Source: Nitrospirota bacterium
GTDB taxonomy: Bacteria; Nitrospirota; Thermodesulfovibrionia; Thermodesulfovibrionales; JdFR-88
Length of the DNA: 64,000 nucleotides
NCBI GenBank assembly: GCA_021789935.1
Contig: JAJYIR010000009.1
Coordinates: 1-64,000, forward strand
Reading direction: 5' to 3'
The stretch's first letter is position 1. The number at the start of each line of letters is the position of its first letter. Of the stretch, positions 59,843-64,000 are shown piece by piece. The position numbers were made by a program, and so were the translations under genes. The notes beneath the pieces are model-generated. The model was not told the origin of the DNA. It searched no databases and was given only the letters and a program-made list of their open reading frames with translations.

Positions 59843-61654
59843 TCAGGCCGTCTGTATTCCGGGATTATTGTAATCCTTTATCAGGCTCTCTATTTCGTCG
59901 TTGCCCATTGTTTCCCGTTCAAGGAGTTTTGAAGAGAACTTTTCCAGCAGGCCTTTGTTTTCCAGAAGCAGTTTTTTGGCTTCCTGGTACGCTTCCAGCA
60001 CGAACTGTTTAACCTCGGCATCTATTTCTTCCGCCGTATGCTCGCTGTAATCCTTGTGCTTCGCGATCTCTCTGCCCAGAAATATCTGCTCATCTTTTTT
60101 GCCGAACGTAAGCGGCCCCAGCTTGTCGCTCATTCCCCATTCGGTAACCATCTTATGGGCCAGTTCGGTCGCCTTTTCAATATCGTTGCCAGCGCCTGTA
60201 GTCATATGGTTCAGGGCTATCTCCTCGGCGGCCCTTCCTCCCATGAGCACCCTCAAAGTCTTGATCAGGAACTCCTTGGAGTAGGTGTACCTGTCGTCTA
60301 TCGGCAGCTGCTGCGTCACGCCAAGGGCCCTGCCGCGGGGTATTATGCTTACCTTGTGGACGGGGTCAGTGCCAGGCGTGAGTTTTGCGACAAGGGTATG
60401 GCCCACCTCATGATAGGCGGTGTTCTTCTTTTCCTCATCATTTATTATCATGCTTTTTCTTTCGACACCCATCATGAGCTTGTCTTTTGCCATCTCGAAA
60501 TCGGTGGTCTCAACGGCAGCCTTGTTCTGTCTTGCCGCAAAGAGTGCCGCCTCGTTTACGAGATTTGCCAGGTCTGCGCCGGAAAATCCAGGGGTGCCGC
60601 GCGCCAGTTTTTCAAGCTGCACGTTCCCGTCAAGCGGTATGTTTTTTGTGTGCACTTTAAGTATCATCTCCCTGCCCTTGACGTCCGGAAGGGGAACGAC
60701 GACCTGTCTGTCAAACCTTCCCGGCCTGAGAAGGGCCGGGTCCAGCACATCCGGCCGGTTCGTGGCCGCAATGACGATTATCCCCTCTTTCCCTTCGAAA
60801 CCGTCCATCTCCACGAGCAGCTGGTTCAACGTCTGCTCCCGTTCGTCGTGCCCGCCGCCAAGTCCGGCGCCTCTCAAGCGCCCCACGGCGTCAATCTCGT
60901 CTATGAATAGTATGCAAGGCGCGTTTTTCTTGGCCTGTTCGAAGAGATCCCTCACCCGGGAGGCCCCCACGCCTACGAACATCTCTACGAAATCGGAACC
61001 GGAGATGCTGAAAAACGGCACACCGGCCTCGCCGGCTATCGCCTTTGCAAGCAGGGTCTTGCCTGTACCCGGAGAGCCTACAAGGAGCACGCCTTTCGGT
61101 ATCCTGCCGCCCAGCTTCGAGAACTTGCCCGGGTCTTTCAGGAAATCGATTATCTCCGAAACCTCATCCTTTGCCTCCTCTATGCCGGCCACGTCCGCGA
61201 AGGTGAGCTTCACGGCCTTGTCCGACATGAGTTTAACCCGCGCCTTCCCGAACGACAGGGCCTTGTTGCCTCCGGTTTGCATCTGGCGCATGAAGAACAC
61301 CCAAATTACGACCAGGAGCAATATCGGACCGAAAGAGAAGAGTAAATTCATGTACCAGGGACTTTCATCGGGCGGCTTGGCAGCTATCCGTACATTTTTC
61401 TGTTCAAGGGTGTCAACCAGCTGCCCGTACTGCGGAGGGGCGTATGTTTTGAAGTCCTTGCCGTCCTTGAGCTTGCCGGTTATGCTGTTTTGCTTTATTT
61501 CGACCGACGCTACATCGCCTGTCTGCACCTTTTGCATGAAATCGGAGAAGATGATATTTTCGATCGCCGGTTTAGGGGTGTTCAGGAGATTGAACAGAAG
61601 TATCATGAGGACCCCTATGAGGAGCCACACAAACAGTCCTTTTGCCAGATTCAA
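59843..61654 (-). CDS. ftsH: ATP-dependent membrane zinc metalloprotease FtsH
   Basis: 603 residues. Two membrane segments (about 5-24 and 103-122), AAA+ domain with Walker A GSPGTGKT, Walker [13 protein letters not shown] and the [19 protein letters not shown], then M41 protease with HExxH in [12 protein letters not shown] and the distal Asp. It degrades membrane and short-lived proteins, including LpxC in E. coli. TTG start with GGAGGT 12 bp upstream, which is long; an ATC at 61660 is 6 bp from that site. folP lies downstream. Confidence 0.96.
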   Translation of the reverse strand: MNLAKGLFVWLLIGVLMILLFNLLNTPKPAIENIIFSDFMQKVQTGDVASVEIKQNSITGKLKDGKDFKTYAPPQYGQLVDTLEQKNVRIAAKPPDESPWYMNLLFSFGPILLLVVIWVFFMRQMQTGGNKALSFGKARVKLMSDKAVKLTFADVAGIEEAKDEVSEIIDFLKDPGKFSKLGGRIPKGVLLVGSPGTGKTLLAKAIAGEAGVPFFSISGSDFVEMFVGVGASRVRDLFEQAKKNAPCILFIDEIDAVGRLRGAGLGGGHDEREQTLNQLLVEMDGFEGKEGIIVIAATNRPDVLDPALLRPGRFDRQVVVPLPDVKGREMILKVHTKNIPLDGNVQLEKLARGTPGFSGADLANLVNEAALFAARQNKAAVETTDFEMAKDKLMMGVERKSMIINDEEKKNTAYHEVGHTLVAKLTPGTDPVHKVSIIPRGRALGVTQQLPIDDRYTYSKEFLIKTLRVLMGGRAAEEIALNHMTTGAGNDIEKATELAHKMVTEWGMSDKLGPLTFGKKDEQIFLGREIAKHKDYSEHTAEEIDAEVKQFVLEAYQEAKKLLLENKGLLEKFSSKLLERETMGNDEIESLIKDYNNPGIQTA

Positions 61655-61679
61655 CTTGATGGTCTTACCTCCGATATCT

Positions 61680-61688
61680 ATTTTAACA
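61680..61688 (-). promoter_or_regulatory. Extended -10 promoter of ftsH
   Basis: On the minus strand TGT-TAAAAT (61688-61680), followed by GGAGGT (61672-61667). The leader is about 20 bases. Confidence 0.4.
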
Positions 61689-61737
61689 TATGGGGCAAAT
61701 TTAACGCATGGAAGTCAAAAATGCGCTCCGGATGTTT

Positions 61738-62457
61738 TCAGGCTCCTTCCAGCGCGCTTTTTTGTATCTTTATTATTTCTTTTATGCCGCCTTCGGCAAG
61801 CTTGAGAAGTTCAGCCAGTTTCTCCCGGCTGAACGGGGCGCCTTCGGCTGTTCCCTGCACCTCTACAAAGCTGCCGTTTCCCGTCATGACCACATTCATG
61901 TCGACATCGGCGCCTGAGTCTTCAGCATAACAGAGATCAAGCCTTGGCTCTCCGTTTATGATCCCGACGCTTACCGCCGCAAGGTAGTCATTTATGGGCA
62001 TCCTGGCAATGACCCCGTTTTTCACGGCCCTGGACAAGGCGTCCCAGAGGCAAATGAACGCGCCGGTAATGGCCGCAGTCCGCGTGCCCCCGTCGGCTTG
62101 GATAACGTCGCAGTCCACCCAGACGGTGCGTTCCCCGAGGGCTTCCAGGCTCACTATGGAGCGCAGGCTCCTTCCTATCAGGCGCTGTATCTCATGGGTC
62201 CTGCCGCTAACCCTTCCTGCCGATGCCTCCCGCGTGGTCCTCGTATGGGTGGCCCTTGGAAGAAGCGAGTACTCCGCTGTCACCCAGCCTTTTTTCGTGT
62301 CTTTTAAAAACGGCGGCTGCTTGTTCTCTATGCTCGCCGTGCAGATTACCCTTGTGTTCCCCATTTCGATGAAGACGGAACCTTCGGCCGTTTTGATGAA
62401 GTCCCTTGTCAACTTGATGCATCTGAGTTCGTCATTCTTTCTGCCATCCGGCCTCAT
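61738..62457 (-). CDS. rph: Ribonuclease PH
   Basis: 239 residues, complete. [19 protein letters not shown], then [20 protein letters not shown] and the catalytic region with [18 protein letters not shown]. It trims tRNA 3' ends by phosphorolysis. GGAGG lies 6 bp before the ATG. It overlaps murI by 26 bp. Confidence 0.95.
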   Translation of the reverse strand: MRPDGRKNDELRCIKLTRDFIKTAEGSVFIEMGNTRVICTASIENKQPPFLKDTKKGWVTAEYSLLPRATHTRTTREASAGRVSGRTHEIQRLIGRSLRSIVSLEALGERTVWVDCDVIQADGGTRTAAITGAFICLWDALSRAVKNGVIARMPINDYLAAVSVGIINGEPRLDLCYAEDSGADVDMNVVMTGNGSFVEVQGTAEGAPFSREKLAELLKLAEGGIKEIIKIQKSALEGA

Positions 62458-63292
62458 TCCAAACCTCCATTAATTTGACTTCCTTTATTATTGCATCCGA
62501 ACCATGAAGACCGTCTCCCGGAAGGAACCTGCCGCCAAGGGTCTTGAACCGGCCGGGTGCGTCCGTCACATAAAAATCCCTCTCAGGGGGCCGGGAATCG
62601 CCTCTGGAAAAATCCTTTTCCTCCAGCACTTTTCTGATCTCCTTAGCCGTCTCTATCGCGGAGTCGATCAGGGTAACGCCGCCGCCCATGACTGCGGCAA
62701 TGGTCTTTTTCAAAAGAGGGTAATGTGTACAGCCCAGAAGTACCGTGTCTATCCCGTTTTCCGCGAAGCCGGAGAGATAGTTTTCAGCCGTAAGGAAGGC
62801 CACATCGTTGTCCACCCAACCCTCTTCAACAAGGGGCACAAAAAGAGGGCACGGCCTGGAGAAGACTTTTACTCCGGGCGAGAGTTTTTCAAGCACCTTG
62901 GCGTATGCCCCGCTTCTTATGGTGGCCTCTGTCCCGATGACTCCTATCCGTCCGTTTTTGGACGCCTTTAGCGCCGCTTTTGCACCAGGCTCTATAACGC
63001 CTATCACCGGCACGGGGGCAGCACGTCTCAGGGCCTCAAGGCTTAGGGCGCTTGCGGTATTGCATGCTATCACGAGCATTTTAATGCCTTTTGAAAGAAG
63101 AAACCTCATGTTCTCGAAACTATACCTTGTGACCACCTCGGCCGACCTTATTCCGTATGGCACCCTGGCTGTGTCTCCCAGGTATATCGTGCTTTCTTCC
63201 GGCAGTTCCAGGATTATCTCCTTCAGGACCGTCAGCCCTCCCAGTCCGGAATCGAATACGCCTATGGGCGCATTATTTCCCATCTGTTCCAT
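62432..63292 (-). CDS. murI: Glutamate racemase
   Basis: 286 residues. [16 protein letters not shown] with the catalytic Asp, [16 protein letters not shown] with the first Cys and [12 protein letters not shown] with the second Cys. It makes D-glutamate for peptidoglycan. It overlaps the GerMN gene by 20 bp and rph by 26 bp, so the three are linked. Confidence 0.95.
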   Translation of the reverse strand: MEQMGNNAPIGVFDSGLGGLTVLKEIILELPEESTIYLGDTARVPYGIRSAEVVTRYSFENMRFLLSKGIKMLVIACNTASALSLEALRRAAPVPVIGVIEPGAKAALKASKNGRIGVIGTEATIRSGAYAKVLEKLSPGVKVFSRPCPLFVPLVEEGWVDNDVAFLTAENYLSGFAENGIDTVLLGCTHYPLLKKTIAAVMGGGVTLIDSAIETAKEIRKVLEEKDFSRGDSRPPERDFYVTDAPGRFKTLGGRFLPGDGLHGSDAIIKEVKLMEVWNEAGWQKE

Positions 63293-63887
63293 TTGCGACT
63301 CCCGTGCTCTCCGGGGAATTTATGAGCAGCTCTCTTCCAAGCGGCACGTTTGCCAGCATATGGCCGCCGATGGTTTCAATCTCATTGCCTTCAATAAGGA
63401 GCCGGACGTCTTTGATCCCGCTGACGTTTGAAAGAAGGCTTTCATAAAGCCCTCTCAGCAGCAGGTACTCTGTAAGTGCGTCCCCCTGGAAGTTCCTGCG
63501 GAACGCATCGGACAGGTCTATAAACAGGACTCCGTCAGAGCCGAAATATGTACCCAGAAGCTTCGTGTCCGGGGGGATGGCCGGATCAAGCATTCCCGCA
63601 GGACCCTTCAGGTATTCCGATACGGTCGCGCGCGCGGCGTCTTCCCTGGTCATTATCATGGGCGTAACTATTCTTTCTTCCATCTGCAGATAACCGTTCA
63701 CCGGATAATATATTTTAAGGGACGAACTCCCCTGGACCTCCTGCTCAACCTGGCCGGCGGACGGTTTTTTTTGCTGCTGCTTCGCTCCCAATGAGAGATA
63801 AAGATACCCGGCCGTCAACCCGCCGGCGAAAACAAGAAGCAAAGCCGCGGTTAAAATGATCCTGCGGCCGCGCTTAGTTTTTTGCAT
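63273..63887 (-). CDS. GerMN-domain membrane-anchored protein
   Basis: 204 residues. N-terminal membrane segment (about 10-30) and one GerMN domain (about 50-195; DPAIPPDTKLLGTYFGSDGV, then QGDALTEYLLLRGLYESLL). GerMN domains occur in germination and cell-wall-linked lipoproteins; here it is Gram-negative. It follows an amidase-like gene (14-bp overlap) and precedes murI, which suggests a peptidoglycan role. Confidence 0.88.
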   Translation of the reverse strand: MQKTKRGRRIILTAALLLVFAGGLTAGYLYLSLGAKQQQKKPSAGQVEQEVQGSSSLKIYYPVNGYLQMEERIVTPMIMTREDAARATVSEYLKGPAGMLDPAIPPDTKLLGTYFGSDGVLFIDLSDAFRRNFQGDALTEYLLLRGLYESLLSNVSGIKDVRLLIEGNEIETIGGHMLANVPLGRELLINSPESTGVANGTDGK

Positions 63888-64000
63888 TGAAGTCCATCAC
63901 TGCGTTCGCTACCGCCTGGGCGATGAGCCCGGGAACAGCGGTGTCCTTATAATTGAAATACGCGGGGCTGGGGCATTCAAGCAGCACCGCGGGGGCTCCG
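63874..64000 (-). CDS. N-acetylmuramoyl-L-alanine amidase-like protein, C-terminal end only
   Basis: The last 41 codons are seen, truncated by the window edge. They read GAPAVLLECPSPAYFN, then a helix with AVANAVMDF, resembling the C-terminal strand and helix of Amidase_3 enzymes, where the PAVLVE motif is typical. Amidase followed by GerMN is a known neighbourhood. Call is by similarity of a short piece plus context. Confidence 0.6.
   Translation of the reverse strand, partial: GAPAVLLECPSPAYFNYKDTAVPGLIAQAVANAVMDFNAKN

Noticed and set aside
60420-61805. 461-codon open frame opposite ftsH
   Set aside because: It lies antisense to a well-supported ftsH; its Ser/Pro/Arg-rich sequence has no recognisable motif, as expected from the complement of a GC-rich gene.
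1-64000. CRISPR arrays, insertion sequences and further tRNA or rRNA genes
   Set aside because: No spaced direct repeats, no transposase frame and no second cloverleaf were seen; the only mobile-element signal is the integrase at the left end.

Overview
The window is a gene-dense stretch of chromosome from a diderm (LPS-bearing) bacterium. GC is moderately above 50 percent, and most intergenic gaps are short. The gene set points to a Nitrospirota- or Desulfobacterota-like lineage: lptC-lptA-lptB-rpoN-hpf-rapZ in one run, a PDZ/radical-SAM DUF512 protein, heptose adenylyltransferase, Tat, an HD-GYP protein, and two-component proteins ending in a CxxC zinc-like module. This is an inference from gene content. 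No rRNA or other lineage-defining marker is present.

Layout. Bases 1-670 hold the end of an integrated element: the catalytic half of a tyrosine recombinase abutting the 3' end of a tRNA-Val(GAC) gene. Bases 0.77-8.2 kb are an outer-membrane assembly operon (TamB-like protein, Omp85 protein with about seven POTRA domains, SurA-N-like chaperone). Bases 8.2-14 kb carry a small four-Cys protein, a PPC/DUF296 protein and a signalling block with two closely related receiver domains and two histidine kinases. At 14.1-16.8 kb is a fused M16 peptidase. At 17-23 kb is an RND efflux operon. From 23 to 43.2 kb almost everything is on the minus strand. First comes an accessory envelope and copper region: a Tat-signal protein interrupted by an in-frame TGA, an Slp lipoprotein, a membrane-anchored dual-specificity phosphatase, CopD, CopC, an outer-membrane barrel and PCuAC. 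Then M42 peptidase, PLD-type protein, rluD, rapZ, hpf, rpoN, lptB, lptA, lptC, aroE, DUF512, pgsA, a TPR protein, rpe, a PASTA protein and rsmB. From 43.2 kb the plus strand carries dxr, rseP, nudix, rfaE2, mfd, a barrel protein, tatB and tatC, then a HEAT-repeat/HD-GYP pair, an exported rhodanese and a tiny diheme cytochrome. The right end carries cdd, a TPR lipoprotein, murQ, folP, ftsH, rph, murI, a GerMN protein and the last 41 codons of an amidase-like gene.

How it fits together. Much of the window serves envelope building: LPS transport (Lpt), heptose activation, outer-membrane protein insertion (Omp85/TamB), regulated proteolysis (RseP, FtsH), Tat export, peptidoglycan precursor and recycling enzymes (MurI, MurQ, amidase), and phospholipid synthesis (PgsA). 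The copper genes and the efflux pump are protective.

The observations most worth checking are these. (1) A recurring promoter geometry places a TATAAT-like -10 box 5-8 bp before the start codon, with no Shine-Dalgarno sequence, at several unrelated genes; this predicts leaderless mRNAs. (2) A Tat-exported protein of about 284 codons has a strong ribosome binding site and a single in-frame TGA, followed by a hairpin. (3) A near-consensus CRP-type 22-bp palindrome lies upstream of a receiver gene. (4) The Omp85 protein has about seven POTRA domains and overlaps a TamB gene. (5) Sense-strand A-rich tracts recur at gene ends, in leaders without Shine-Dalgarno, and inside mfd. I found no CRISPR array, insertion sequence or rRNA.
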